A stretch of DNA of 42,400 nucleotides from an uncultured Spirochaetota bacterium (lineage in GTDB: Bacteria; Spirochaetota; Spirochaetia; JAFGXN01): contig CALXKN010000017.1 in NCBI GenBank assembly GCA_944388995.1, positions 1 through 42,400 of the forward strand, read 5' to 3'. The position numbers and the translations under genes were made by a program. Below the pieces are notes generated by a model, which worked only from the letters and a program-made list of their open reading frames with translations, was not told the origin of the DNA and searched no databases. Below, one piece after another: positions 24,587 to 32,523 of the stretch. How positions within the stretch are numbered: position 1 is the first letter of the stretch; every line of letters begins with the position of its first letter.

Positions 24587-24926
24587 GGGGGTGCACCGGT
24601 TTCGACCGACGGATGTCGCAGACTTCGGATGCATGCAGAGCTGCCTAACTCTTTAAAAGGGACGATCAAATTAAACGGAAAAGCGAACTACGCTTTGGCT
24701 GCTTAATGCGGCTCGGGTTTGATTCCTGCTGTTCCTAAGGATGAAAAACCCGTCAGAAACAGGGACTGACCGGACGTCTTCCGGAGGCGCTTCGGGACAT
24801 TTGACCGGATCGGCGGTGAAGCTTTTGTGCTGTTTGACTTCCCCGCTTAAAACGCAAACAGGACTAAGCATGTAGGAGGCCGTTGGTGTGCCCGCCGGGA
24901 CGCGAGTTCGATTCTCGCCACCTCCA
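24587..24926 (+). ncRNA. ssrA: Transfer-messenger RNA (tmRNA)
   Basis: Rescues stalled ribosomes and tags the nascent protein for proteolysis. The 5' end GGGGGTG (24587-24593) pairs with the 3' CACCTCC before the discriminator A at 24926, with the G-U pair at position 3 seen in other tmRNAs; CCA is not encoded. The T-arm GCGAGTTCGATTCTCGC is at 24902-24918, and the conserved GCATGC is at 24631-24636. The tag frame ends ANYALAA-stop (stop 24704-24706). The resume codon is probably GGA at 24677 after TTAAAC, giving tag (A)GKANYALAA; an earlier resume point is possible. About 340 nt, normal size. Confidence 0.95.
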
Positions 24927-24946
24927 TCCGCAAACCCCTGAAGACT

Positions 24947-24975
24947 CCGCCGTTTTTGCCAGCCCAAAACGGCGG
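24947..24975 (+). terminator. Perfect 10-bp hairpin between ssrA and the DUF368 gene
   Basis: CCGCCGTTTT (24947-24956), nine-base loop, AAAACGGCGG (24966-24975). Probable ssrA terminator or processing stem, though only a short T run is inside the stem and none follows. It ends six bases before the next ATG, so in any read-through transcript it would occlude the initiation region. Confidence 0.6.
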
Positions 24976-24980
24976 CAGAA

Positions 24981-25976
24981 ATGAAAAACACTATGAATCA
25001 CCAGACGCAAACCGAAACCACTCCGCCGCAAAACGGCGCCGTTTACTCCGAACTCTCGCTGAAATTCGCAAATAGAAAAGAAGTACTGAAAAGCGCCTTA
25101 CTCGGCGCCTTTATCGGATTGGCAATCATCGTTCCCGGTGTCAGCGGATCGGCTGTTGCCATCATCTTCCGTCTTTACGAAAAGCTCCTGTTTGCCCTCG
25201 GCAACCTGTTTCGTCGATTCGGAGAGTGCCTGCGTTTTCTGGTACCGATCGTTCTCGGCGCCTTTGTCGGTCTGATTATCGGATTTTTCAGCGTCCGCGG
25301 AGTCATCAATAAAGCTCCGTTTGCCGTCATTGCTTTGTTTGCCGGACTTATGTTCGGCGCTTACCCCTCCGTCACCGATCAAATTAAAGGCGAGCGGCCG
25401 ACTCCGTTGAGGATTTTGCTCTTTTTACTCGGAATGGCTGTCCCGATTTCGTTTTCGCTGATTTCGATTTTTGTCGCCTCCGAAGGAATCACCATTACCG
25501 AGTGGAAACTTCCGCATCTTTTTGTCTTTCTCTGTCTCGGATTCGGCGTGGCCGTCACTCAACTGGTTCCGGGATTGAGCGCAACCGCTTTGCTGATGAT
25601 GGCAGGCTGTTTTACGCCGCTGATGAACTCCGTCGGGTTTTTCTTTTGGGAAGCCCATCCGGAAGTGTTTATCATCTACGGAGTTCTGATTTTCGGTTTT
25701 TTCGCCGGGCTCCTGATTGTCTCAAAAGGGCTTTCCGATTTAATCGAACGACGGCGGGCGCCTGCGTTTTTTGTTATCTCCGGTCTCTCTCTCGGATCGA
25801 TTACAACAATGTTCTTCAATCCGGAGATTTTGGAAGTGTACGCCGGCTGGACGCTGCCGTCGGCAAAGAGCCTGACAGAGTTGATCATCGGTCTGGCGCT
25901 TTTCGCCGCCGGTGCGGCCATTGCCTACGCATTCGTCCGCTTCGAACGGAGACACGCAGCTGTCGAAAACAGCTGA
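24981..25976 (+). CDS. popT: DUF368 membrane protein, PopT-type undecaprenyl-phosphate transporter
   Basis: 331 residues with about eight hydrophobic helices and the family signature GLAIIVPGVSGSAVAIIFRL (~41-60), repeated in form at VAVTQLVPGLSATALLMMAG (~182-201), i.e. two inverted-repeat-like halves. DUF368 proteins were reported to recycle the lipid carrier undecaprenyl phosphate across the inner membrane. The N-terminal ~30 residues are polar and cytoplasmic. No clear Shine-Dalgarno is seen for either ATG 24981 or ATG 24993; the longer is given. Convergent with glnN, one base between the two stops. Confidence 0.85.
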   Translation: MKNTMNHQTQTETTPPQNGAVYSELSLKFANRKEVLKSALLGAFIGLAIIVPGVSGSAVAIIFRLYEKLLFALGNLFRRFGECLRFLVPIVLGAFVGLIIGFFSVRGVINKAPFAVIALFAGLMFGAYPSVTDQIKGERPTPLRILLFLLGMAVPISFSLISIFVASEGITITEWKLPHLFVFLCLGFGVAVTQLVPGLSATALLMMAGCFTPLMNSVGFFFWEAHPEVFIIYGVLIFGFFAGLLIVSKGLSDLIERRRAPAFFVISGLSLGSITTMFFNPEILEVYAGWTLPSAKSLTELIIGLALFAAGAAIAYAFVRFERRHAAVENS

Positions 25977-25977
25977 A

Positions 25978-28068
25978 CTACCGCACGCTGTACAAGATTT
26001 CTCCGTAAGTCGGATACGGCCAATACTTTGACGAAATCAACGTCTCCAGCTCGTCTGCCGCACGGCGCAAATCCCCCATGACGGGCACAACCGAATCCCG
26101 GCAAAAGCGAGCGCCTTCAAACGAATCGCGAATCTCTTTTCCTTTCCGAGCAGCCGTCTCCATCCGCTCGATGCAGGCGTACAACTCCGCCCCCAGCCGA
26201 GAAACTTTTGCCAACAACGCTTCTTCCGTCGAAGTGTCAAACACTCCTGCCGACTTTTTCGCGGCAATCGTCTCAGCCAGCAGCTTCTGATACTCCCAAA
26301 CGGCAGCAGAAATCTCTTTCCGAGCCATGTCGATCATCGTCAGCGCTTCGATTTGAATGGTTTTCGTATAGTTTTCCAAAAGGATTTCGCAGCGGGAACG
26401 GATCTCCGTCTTTGAAAAAACGCGGTGCTTGACAAACATTGCTTCGTTGCTATGGTCGATGAACCGCGGCAAAGCGTCGACCGTCGTCGGCAGATTGTGC
26501 AGTCCCCGTTTTTCGGCCTCCTTCATCCACTCGTCCGAATAGTTGTTGCCGTTAAAAATGATACGCTTATGCTCTTTGATACTGCGGCGAATCAACGTGT
26601 TCAATGCTTCATTAAAAGAAGGCGCTGCCTCCAACTCATCGGCAAAACGGGAGAGGATCTCAGCGACAATCGAATTGAGAATGATGTTCGGTCCGGCAAT
26701 CGACAGACCCGCCCCCGGCATCCGGAACTCGAATTTGTTCCCGGTAAACGCAAACGGTGAAGTCCGGTTGCGGTCGGTCGTATCCTTCGGAAACTGCGGC
26801 AAAACAGAGACGCCGATCTCCAGAGGGACCCGTTTTTTCCCCGAATACATCTCTCCTTTTTCTACGGAATCGAGAATTTCGCTTAAATCCTCCCCTATAA
26901 AAATGGAGATAACCGCCGGCGGCGCTTCGTGTCCGCCTAAACGGTGATCGTTTCCGGCAGTGGCAACCGAAACCCGCAGCAGATCCTGATATTCGTCGAC
27001 AGCTTGAATCACGGCGGTCAGAAACAGCAGAAACTGCGCGTTTTTCTCCGGAGTGTCACCCGGATCGAGAAGGTTTTCCCCCGTGTCGGTGGAAATTGAC
27101 CAATTATTGTGTTTGCCGCTTCCGTTGACACCGGCAAACGGCTTTTCGTGCAGCAGACACGCCATGCCGTGACGGTCGGCAACCTTTTTGATAATCTCCA
27201 TTGTCAGCTGATTTTGATCGGTTGCCAAGTTGGTAGTGTTGAAAATCGGTGCCAATTCGTGCTGCGCCGGCGCCACTTCATTGTGTTTCGTTTTTGCCAA
27301 AACGCCCAGCTTCCACAGTTCGACATCCAAGTCTTTCATAAAGGCCGACACCCGCGGTTTAATGACTCCAAAGTAATGATCTTCCATTTCCTGACCTTTC
27401 GGCGGCTGTGCGCCGAAAAGCGTCCGTCCGCAGTAAACCAAATCGGGACGGCGGTCATACATTTTCTTGTCAATTAAAAAGTACTCCTGCTCGGCACCGA
27501 CGGTTGTGATAACGCGGCGGGCGGCGGTGTTGCCGAAAAGCCGCAAAATGCGCACGGCCTGCCGATCCAACGCCTGCATTGACCTCAAAAGCGGGGTTTT
27601 TTTATCCAGCGACTCTCCGTTGTAAGAGCAAAACGCGGTGGGAATGCACAGCGTTCCGTCTTTGATGAATGCGTAAGACGAAGGATCCCACGCCGTGTAG
27701 CCGCGCGCCTCAAAAGTCGCCCGCAATCCCCCCGACGGAAAGCTGGAAGCGTCCGGCTCCCCCTTCACCAGTTCCTTTCCCGAAAACTCCATGATGACGC
27801 GGCCGGATTCCGCCGGAGTAATGAAGCTGTCGTGTTTCTCGGCGGTAATGCCGGTCATCGGCTGAAACCAGTGGGTGAAGTGGGTCGCGCCTTTTTCAAC
27901 GGCCCAATTCTTCATTGCCGCTGCAACGATATCGGCCGTTTTCAAATCGAGATGTTCGCCGTCGGAAACCGCCCGCATCAACGCATTGTAAATATTCTTC
28001 GGCAAAGCGGTCTGCATCACGGAATCGTTGAAAACCATGCTTCCGAAAATTGAAGGAACATCGATCAT
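25978..28068 (-). CDS. glnN: Glutamine synthetase type III
   Basis: Makes glutamine from glutamate, ammonia and ATP; main ammonia assimilation enzyme in many anaerobes. 696 residues, matching the GSIII size (~700) rather than GSI (~470). The N-terminal [38 protein letters not shown], the catalytic core [39 protein letters not shown], and a C-terminal GSIII helical extension are all present. AGGAG precedes the ATG. 27 bases downstream of the CDF gene, probably co-transcribed. No PII or amtB gene is adjacent. Confidence 0.95.
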   Translation of the reverse strand: MIDVPSIFGSMVFNDSVMQTALPKNIYNALMRAVSDGEHLDLKTADIVAAAMKNWAVEKGATHFTHWFQPMTGITAEKHDSFITPAESGRVIMEFSGKELVKGEPDASSFPSGGLRATFEARGYTAWDPSSYAFIKDGTLCIPTAFCSYNGESLDKKTPLLRSMQALDRQAVRILRLFGNTAARRVITTVGAEQEYFLIDKKMYDRRPDLVYCGRTLFGAQPPKGQEMEDHYFGVIKPRVSAFMKDLDVELWKLGVLAKTKHNEVAPAQHELAPIFNTTNLATDQNQLTMEIIKKVADRHGMACLLHEKPFAGVNGSGKHNNWSISTDTGENLLDPGDTPEKNAQFLLFLTAVIQAVDEYQDLLRVSVATAGNDHRLGGHEAPPAVISIFIGEDLSEILDSVEKGEMYSGKKRVPLEIGVSVLPQFPKDTTDRNRTSPFAFTGNKFEFRMPGAGLSIAGPNIILNSIVAEILSRFADELEAAPSFNEALNTLIRRSIKEHKRIIFNGNNYSDEWMKEAEKRGLHNLPTTVDALPRFIDHSNEAMFVKHRVFSKTEIRSRCEILLENYTKTIQIEALTMIDMARKEISAAVWEYQKLLAETIAAKKSAGVFDTSTEEALLAKVSRLGAELYACIERMETAARKGKEIRDSFEGARFCRDSVVPVMGDLRRAADELETLISSKYWPYPTYGEILYSVR

Positions 28069-28095
28069 TGAGCTCTCCTTTTATATCGAAATTCG

Positions 28096-29064
28096 TCAAG
28101 CAGGCGATCCTCTCCGCCCCGCTTTCCGTTCTTCTTCCTCTAAATTCTTTTCACTGAGTCCAAAAGGCTCCTCTTCACAGCTGCCTTTCGGTTCGACATG
28201 AACCATCACGTCTGCGGTGTTTTCCAACGAATCGCGGACAGCCGCTTCCACCTCCATCGCGATACGGTGACCGGCGGCAACGGTAAGCTGTCCATCCACC
28301 TCGATGTCCAAATCTACAAAGAACATCTCACCGACTTTACGGATACGGATTTTATGCGGATTGGCAACGCCGTCGACGTCGGAAACCGCGGCAATGACAG
28401 AACGGTAATCTTCCATATCGGAGTGACCATCCATCAACTCGACGCTGATCTCCCGAAAAAGATTGAAAGCAACAACCATGATCCAAACACTCACCGCCAA
28501 CGCCGCAACAGAATCGAGCATCGGCAAAGCGAATAACCGCTCGGCCGCCAACGCCGCCAAAACAGCAGCCGAAAGAACAACGTCGCTCCTCATGTTTTTG
28601 GCGTCCGCCATCAAAAGGATGCTCTTCGTCTTCTGTGCCAGCCGATACTTATAAAGCCATAAAAAGAGCTTTCCCGCAATGGAAACCGCTGCGGCAAAAA
28701 CAGCCGCGACCGACAGCGGCGAATCATTTCCCGAACGGAGATTGGAAATCGATGTCAACGCAATCTGCAGTCCGACAGAAAAAATGATAAATGAAATCAG
28801 CTTCCCCGCAATCTGTTCAGCCTTACCGTGACCGTAAGGATGCTCGGCGTCCGGCGGTGCACTCATAAAACGAGCCGCCACCAACGAAATCAGAGAAGTC
28901 AGCACATCCGTCGCCGAATCGAAACCGTCTGCGACCAGCGCCAAACTGCCCGAAACCAGTCCGACGCCCACCTTCAACGCTGCCAGCACTGTATTGACCG
29001 TCATTCCGACAACGGAGGCTCTCTTGATGATTCGGGTACGGGTATCCGTCGCCGTCTGTTCCAT
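28096..29064 (-). CDS. Cation diffusion facilitator metal exporter
   Basis: 322-residue inner-membrane proton/metal antiporter: six hydrophobic helices (~1-215) and a cytoplasmic ferredoxin-like domain (~215-300), then a charged tail. The transport site is DSATD (DxxxD) in helix 2 and NMRSD (NxxxD) in helix 5 rather than the HxxxD of zinc exporters, so manganese, iron or another metal is more likely than zinc. HPYGHGKAE is the usual intracellular loop. The ATG lies six bases after a -10 box without a Shine-Dalgarno. A link to nickel handling for the lar genes is speculation. Confidence 0.9.
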   Translation of the reverse strand: MEQTATDTRTRIIKRASVVGMTVNTVLAALKVGVGLVSGSLALVADGFDSATDVLTSLISLVAARFMSAPPDAEHPYGHGKAEQIAGKLISFIIFSVGLQIALTSISNLRSGNDSPLSVAAVFAAAVSIAGKLFLWLYKYRLAQKTKSILLMADAKNMRSDVVLSAAVLAALAAERLFALPMLDSVAALAVSVWIMVVAFNLFREISVELMDGHSDMEDYRSVIAAVSDVDGVANPHKIRIRKVGEMFFVDLDIEVDGQLTVAAGHRIAMEVEAAVRDSLENTADVMVHVEPKGSCEEEPFGLSEKNLEEEERKAGRRGSPA

Positions 29065-29070
29065 TCGCTT

Positions 29071-29099
29071 ATTTTATCCGTTTTTCCGCAAAAAAACAA
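29071..29099 (-). promoter_or_regulatory. Promoter of the CDF-glnN operon (leaderless)
   Basis: Minus strand TTGTTT (29099-29094), 17-base spacer, TAAAAT (29076-29071), then six bases to the ATG. The predicted start coincides with the start codon. Confidence 0.6.
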
Positions 29100-29201
29100 G
29101 GTGAAGCCGGTCAAAATCAGCCGATTCTCCGAAGACGATTGCCCCTCCCTCCTTCCGGCGCGCGGATCCGGCGGCAGAACCGCCGTTTTTTGTGCGGATG
29201 C

Positions 29202-29230
29202 TGGAACCGCCCGGCGGAATGTGGTATACT
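29202..29230 (+). promoter_or_regulatory. Extended -10 promoter of the DUF362-ferredoxin gene
   Basis: TGGTATACT with -10 TATACT at 29225-29230 and an extended-10 TG two bases before it. The -35 region is weak (TGGAAC, 29202-29207). Start predicted near 29237; AAAGGAG at 29262-29268 precedes the ATG. Confidence 0.5.
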
Positions 29231-29275
29231 GACATCACACTCTTTCTCAACGCAAGAGCGCAAAGGAGAACCGCC

Positions 29276-30424
29276 ATGAACCGACAGGACAAACGCCAAC
29301 CTTCCGAAGTGTTTTTTACCGACTTCCGCTGCCAAACGGATGAAAGCCCCTGCGACAAACTGAAACGGCTGATCAAAGCCGCAGGAATCGGCAGTATCGA
29401 TATGGAAGGCAAGTTTGCGGCCATCAAAATGCACTTCGGGGAACTGGGCAACATGAGCTTTCTCCGCCCCAACTACGCAAAGACGGTCGCCGACACGGTA
29501 AAGGAGCTGGGCGGTAAACCCTTCCTGACCGACTGCAACACCCTGTATCCGGGCAGCCGCAAAAACGCCATCGAACACCTGTACTGCGCCTGGGAAAACG
29601 GCTTCACGCCGCTGAGCGCCGGCTGCCCGGTGATTATCGGCGACGGTCTGAAAGGCACCGACGACATTGCTGTTCCGGTTTCAGGCGGCGAATACGTGAA
29701 AGAAGCCAAAATCGGACGCGCCGTAATGGACGCCGATATTTTCATCTCGCTGACGCACTTCAAAGGCCATGAAATGACCGGCTTCGGCGGCGCGATAAAA
29801 AACATCGGTATGGGCTGCGGCTCCCGCGCGGGAAAAAAAGACCAGCACAGCAACGGACAGCCGGAAATCAGCGAAGCCGCCTGCCGCGGCTGCCGCCGCT
29901 GTCTGCGGGAGTGCGCCAACAACGGACTCCTCTTCGATGAACAGAAAAAGAAGATGACGGTCAACTATGACAACTGCGTCGGCTGCGGCCGCTGTATCGG
30001 CGCGTGCAACTTTGACGCGATCGCGTTTGCGCAGAACGCCGCGGTAAAAGAACTGAACTGCCGTATGGCGGAATACGCAAAAGCCGTTACGGACGGACGC
30101 CCCTGTTTCCACATTTCGGTGGTACGCGACATCTCGCCCGTATGCGACTGCCACGCGGGAAACGACGCGCCGATTCTGCCGGACGTCGGAATGTTCGCTT
30201 CGTTCGATCCCGTCGCCCTTGACCGGGCGTGCGCCGACGCGTGCCTGCGTCAAAAACCGCTGCCGGACAGCCGGCTTGCCGAAGCGATGGCCGCACCCGG
30301 TTTCCGGGATCGGCGCGACCACTTTGACAACGCGAACCCGAACACCGAATACAAAAGCTGCCTTGCCCATGCGGAAAAAATCGGTCTCGGCACCCGAGCC
30401 TACAAAACGGTTTCGGTTCCGTAA
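29276..30424 (+). CDS. DUF362 protein with inserted 2[4Fe-4S] ferredoxin domain
   Basis: 382 residues, no signal peptide, cytoplasmic. DUF362 landmarks: KMHFGELGN (51-59), TDCNTLYPGSRKNAIEH (85-101), THFKGHEMTGFGGAIKN (160-176), CDC (290-292), DVGMFASFDPVALD (303-316) and HAEKIGLGTRAY near the end. Between them lies a bacterial ferredoxin with C203, C206, C209, C213 and C234, C237, C240, C244, i.e. two [4Fe-4S] clusters. H101, H165, K175 and H191 match LarA active-site spacing (10 and 16 residues for the last three). The function is unknown; it suggests electron transfer to or from the DUF362 active site. The ATG at 29276 has AAAGGAG upstream; the longer frame from 29192 covers the promoter. 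Monocistronic, ending 13 bases before repeat copy B. Confidence 0.9.
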   Translation: MNRQDKRQPSEVFFTDFRCQTDESPCDKLKRLIKAAGIGSIDMEGKFAAIKMHFGELGNMSFLRPNYAKTVADTVKELGGKPFLTDCNTLYPGSRKNAIEHLYCAWENGFTPLSAGCPVIIGDGLKGTDDIAVPVSGGEYVKEAKIGRAVMDADIFISLTHFKGHEMTGFGGAIKNIGMGCGSRAGKKDQHSNGQPEISEAACRGCRRCLRECANNGLLFDEQKKKMTVNYDNCVGCGRCIGACNFDAIAFAQNAAVKELNCRMAEYAKAVTDGRPCFHISVVRDISPVCDCHAGNDAPILPDVGMFASFDPVALDRACADACLRQKPLPDSRLAEAMAAPGFRDRRDHFDNANPNTEYKSCLAHAEKIGLGTRAYKTVSVP

Positions 30425-30436
30425 AATCCGTCCTCC

Positions 30437-30565
30437 CTCCTTTCGGGCGCGTACCGGGCTTTCCGCTGCAATTCGCGGCCTCCCTGCGCCCGTTCACGCG
30501 GCAAAGCTGCCGCTTTGCCCTGCGCCCGCTTCCCGTCGGCCGCTCATTTGCGCTTCAATCCCGCG
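30437..30565 (+). repeat. Intergenic repeat, copy B, block 1
   Basis: Second copy of the sequence at 14174-14320. The GGCAAAGC-TGCC-GCTTTGCC hairpin (30500-30519) is identical and the outer GGGCGC/GCGCCC stem is kept. It lacks the extra 11-bp palindrome of copy A. Between convergent DUF362 and ABC-F genes. The ~70 bases to block 2 (30566-30636) are G+C-rich and not clearly shared with copy A. Confidence 0.85.
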
Positions 30566-30636
30566 CGCCTTCGCCCGCGGCCGCCTGAAAAGCCGGAAGG
30601 CGGCGCCGGACTTCAGCGGCTGCCGATTCTCAAAGA

Positions 30637-30752
30637 AGGCGCAGCGCAGCCAAAGGCGTCAGGCGCCCGGAGGGGGCCGCAAGGCCGTCTGCCGGAGGCA
30701 GACCGGGCCCGGAGGGCGCCGACGGACGCCGCAGGCGGCCGGGACGCCCGGA
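30637..30752 (+). repeat. Intergenic repeat, copy B, block 2 (multi-stem, GNRA loop)
   Basis: Matches 14435-14550. Same nested stems, with GGCC-GCAA-GGCC in place of GGCC-GTAA-GGCC (both GNRA), and GTCTGCC-GGA-GGCAGAC in place of GTCTGCCC-GTC-GGGCAGAC (stem kept although bases differ). Ends ~15 bases before the stop of the ABC-F gene. Confidence 0.85.
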
Positions 30753-30766
30753 AAAAAAGAAATCTT

Positions 30767-32407
30767 TTAAATCGACAGGGCGTTGTGGCAGTTTCGGTAC
30801 ATTTTATCACGCAGTTCACGGACAGCGTCATCGGCAAGGTAGTCGTCAAGCGTCGTCATGCGGTCGATGACGCCGGTTGGTGTCAATTCGATGATGCGGT
30901 TGGCGACGGTGTTGACAAATTGGTGGTCGTGAGAATTGAAGAGAATGACGCCGGTAAAATCTTTGAGCGCGTTGTTAAGAGCGGTGATTGATTCGAGATC
31001 GAGATGGTTGGTCGGTTCATCGAAGATCAGAGCATTGGCTCCGGAAAGCATCATTTTGGCAAGCATACAGCGCACCTTCTCGCCTCCGCTGAGCACACGC
31101 ACTTTTTTCAACGACTCTTCTCCCGAAAAAAGCATTCGTCCAAGGAAGCTGCGGATGTAAACGTCGTCCTGATTTTCAGGAGAATACTGCCGCAGCCAAT
31201 CGGTAATTGATAAATCGCTGTCGAAATAAGCACTGTTGTCTTTGGGGAAATAGGCCGTTTTGATAGTCACGCCCCAAGTGTAAGAACCGGAATCAGGCTT
31301 CTGCTCGCCGGTGATAATTTTAAAAAATTCGGTTTTAGCAGCGTGATTGGTTCCGATGAAAGCAATTTTGTCGCCGTTATTGACTGTCAAAGAAAAGTTA
31401 TCAAGCAGCTTTTCTCCGTCGACGATCTTCGTGAGTTTTTCGGCTTTCAAAATTTCTTTTCCGCATTCACGGTCGGCTTTAAAGTGAACGTATGGAAACT
31501 TTCGCGACGAGGCCTGCAAATCTTCGACTGTCAGCTTTTCGATCAGCTTTTTACGGCTGGTCGCCTGTTTGGATTTAGCAGCGTTTGACGAAAATCGTTG
31601 AATAAATTGCTTCAGTTCCGCGATTTTTTCGTCATTTTTGCGCTTTAAATCCTTCATTTGCTTTTGAATGATGCGGCTGCATTCGTACCAAAAATCGTAA
31701 TTACCGACAAAAAGTTTCATTTTGCCGAAGTCGATGTCAACGATATGAGTACAGACCGTATTGAGAAAGTGCCGGTCGTGAGAGACCACAATAACGGTGT
31801 TGTCAAAATGAAGCAGAAAATCCTCCAACCACGCAATCGATTCGAGGTCGAGGTGGTTTGTCGGTTCGTCCAGCAGCAGAATATCGGGATTTCCGAAGAG
31901 CGCCTGCGCTAAAAGAACGCGCACCTTCTGACCGCCTTCCAATTCGGCCATTTTTTTGTCATGGAGCGATTCAGGAATTCCCAAACCTGAAAGAAGAACC
32001 GCGGCGTTGCTTTCTGCCTCCCAACCGCCCATTTCAGCAAATTCTGTTTCTAAATCGGCGGCGCGCAATCCGTCTTCGTCGGAAAAATCTTCCTTCATGT
32101 AGATGGCGTCTTTTTCCTTCATTACGGAGAACAACCGTTCGTAGCCCATAATCACCGTATCGAGAACCGTTTCACGGTCGTAAGCGAAGTGATCCTGTTT
32201 TAAAACCGCCATCCGCTCCCCGGGAGTGATAAAAATCTCTCCTTTATCGGCCTCAATTTCTCCGGAAAGAATTTTCAAAAATGTCGATTTCCCGGCGCCG
32301 TTAGCACCGATAACGCCGTAACAGTTGCCCGGTGTGAATTTCAGATTGACATCTTTAAACAGAACCCGTTGTCCGAAAGAAAGCGATAAATCGGTGACAG
32401 TCAGCAT
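30767..32407 (-). CDS. ABC-F family ATPase, YbiT-like
   Basis: Soluble ABC protein with two ATPase domains and no membrane part; ABC-F proteins act on the ribosome to resolve stalls. 546 residues: first Walker A GANGAGKST, LEGGQKVRVLLAQAL, DEPTNHLD; a charged linker (~240-300, KRKNDEKIAELKQF); second domain with the unusual Walker A GTNHAAKTEF, LSGGEKVR and DEPTNHLD. The C-terminal FNSHDHQFVNTVANRIIELTP resembles E. coli YbiT. The start at 32407 (MLTVTDLSLSFG) has AAGGAG eight bases upstream; the 19 extra upstream residues cover the promoter. Confidence 0.9.
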   Translation of the reverse strand: MLTVTDLSLSFGQRVLFKDVNLKFTPGNCYGVIGANGAGKSTFLKILSGEIEADKGEIFITPGERMAVLKQDHFAYDRETVLDTVIMGYERLFSVMKEKDAIYMKEDFSDEDGLRAADLETEFAEMGGWEAESNAAVLLSGLGIPESLHDKKMAELEGGQKVRVLLAQALFGNPDILLLDEPTNHLDLESIAWLEDFLLHFDNTVIVVSHDRHFLNTVCTHIVDIDFGKMKLFVGNYDFWYECSRIIQKQMKDLKRKNDEKIAELKQFIQRFSSNAAKSKQATSRKKLIEKLTVEDLQASSRKFPYVHFKADRECGKEILKAEKLTKIVDGEKLLDNFSLTVNNGDKIAFIGTNHAAKTEFFKIITGEQKPDSGSYTWGVTIKTAYFPKDNSAYFDSDLSITDWLRQYSPENQDDVYIRSFLGRMLFSGEESLKKVRVLSGGEKVRCMLAKMMLSGANALIFDEPTNHLDLESITALNNALKDFTGVILFNSHDHQFVNTVANRIIELTPTGVIDRMTTLDDYLADDAVRELRDKMYRNCHNALSI

Positions 32408-32435
32408 GGCAGACTCCTTGCGTGGAATTTTTACG

Positions 32436-32464
32436 ATTATAGCCGAAATGAACGCTTTTTTCAA
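32436..32464 (-). promoter_or_regulatory. Promoter of the ABC-F gene
   Basis: Minus strand TTGAAA (32464-32459), 17-base spacer, TATAAT (32441-32436); a near-consensus promoter with a ~22-base leader containing AAGGAG. Confidence 0.7.
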
Positions 32465-32484
32465 GGGAATAGCGGATTTCGGAA

Positions 32485-32501
32485 AAAGAGTCAGTCTCTT
32501 T
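32485..32501 (-). terminator. Weak terminator after the M30 peptidase gene
   Basis: Six-base stem AAAGAG/CTCTTT with a five-base loop, 23 bases beyond the peptidase stop on the minus strand, followed by two further T residues. A/T-rich and short, so low strength. Confidence 0.35.
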
Positions 32502-32523
32502 AAAGGGGGCGGGCCGGTTTCCG

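Noticed and set aside
24671-24991. 106-codon minus-strand open frame
   Set aside because: Lies within the tmRNA gene and its hairpin.
29681-30370. 229-codon minus-strand open frame opposite the DUF362-ferredoxin gene
   Set aside because: Shadow of a G+C-rich gene; the plus strand has clear ferredoxin and DUF362 motifs.
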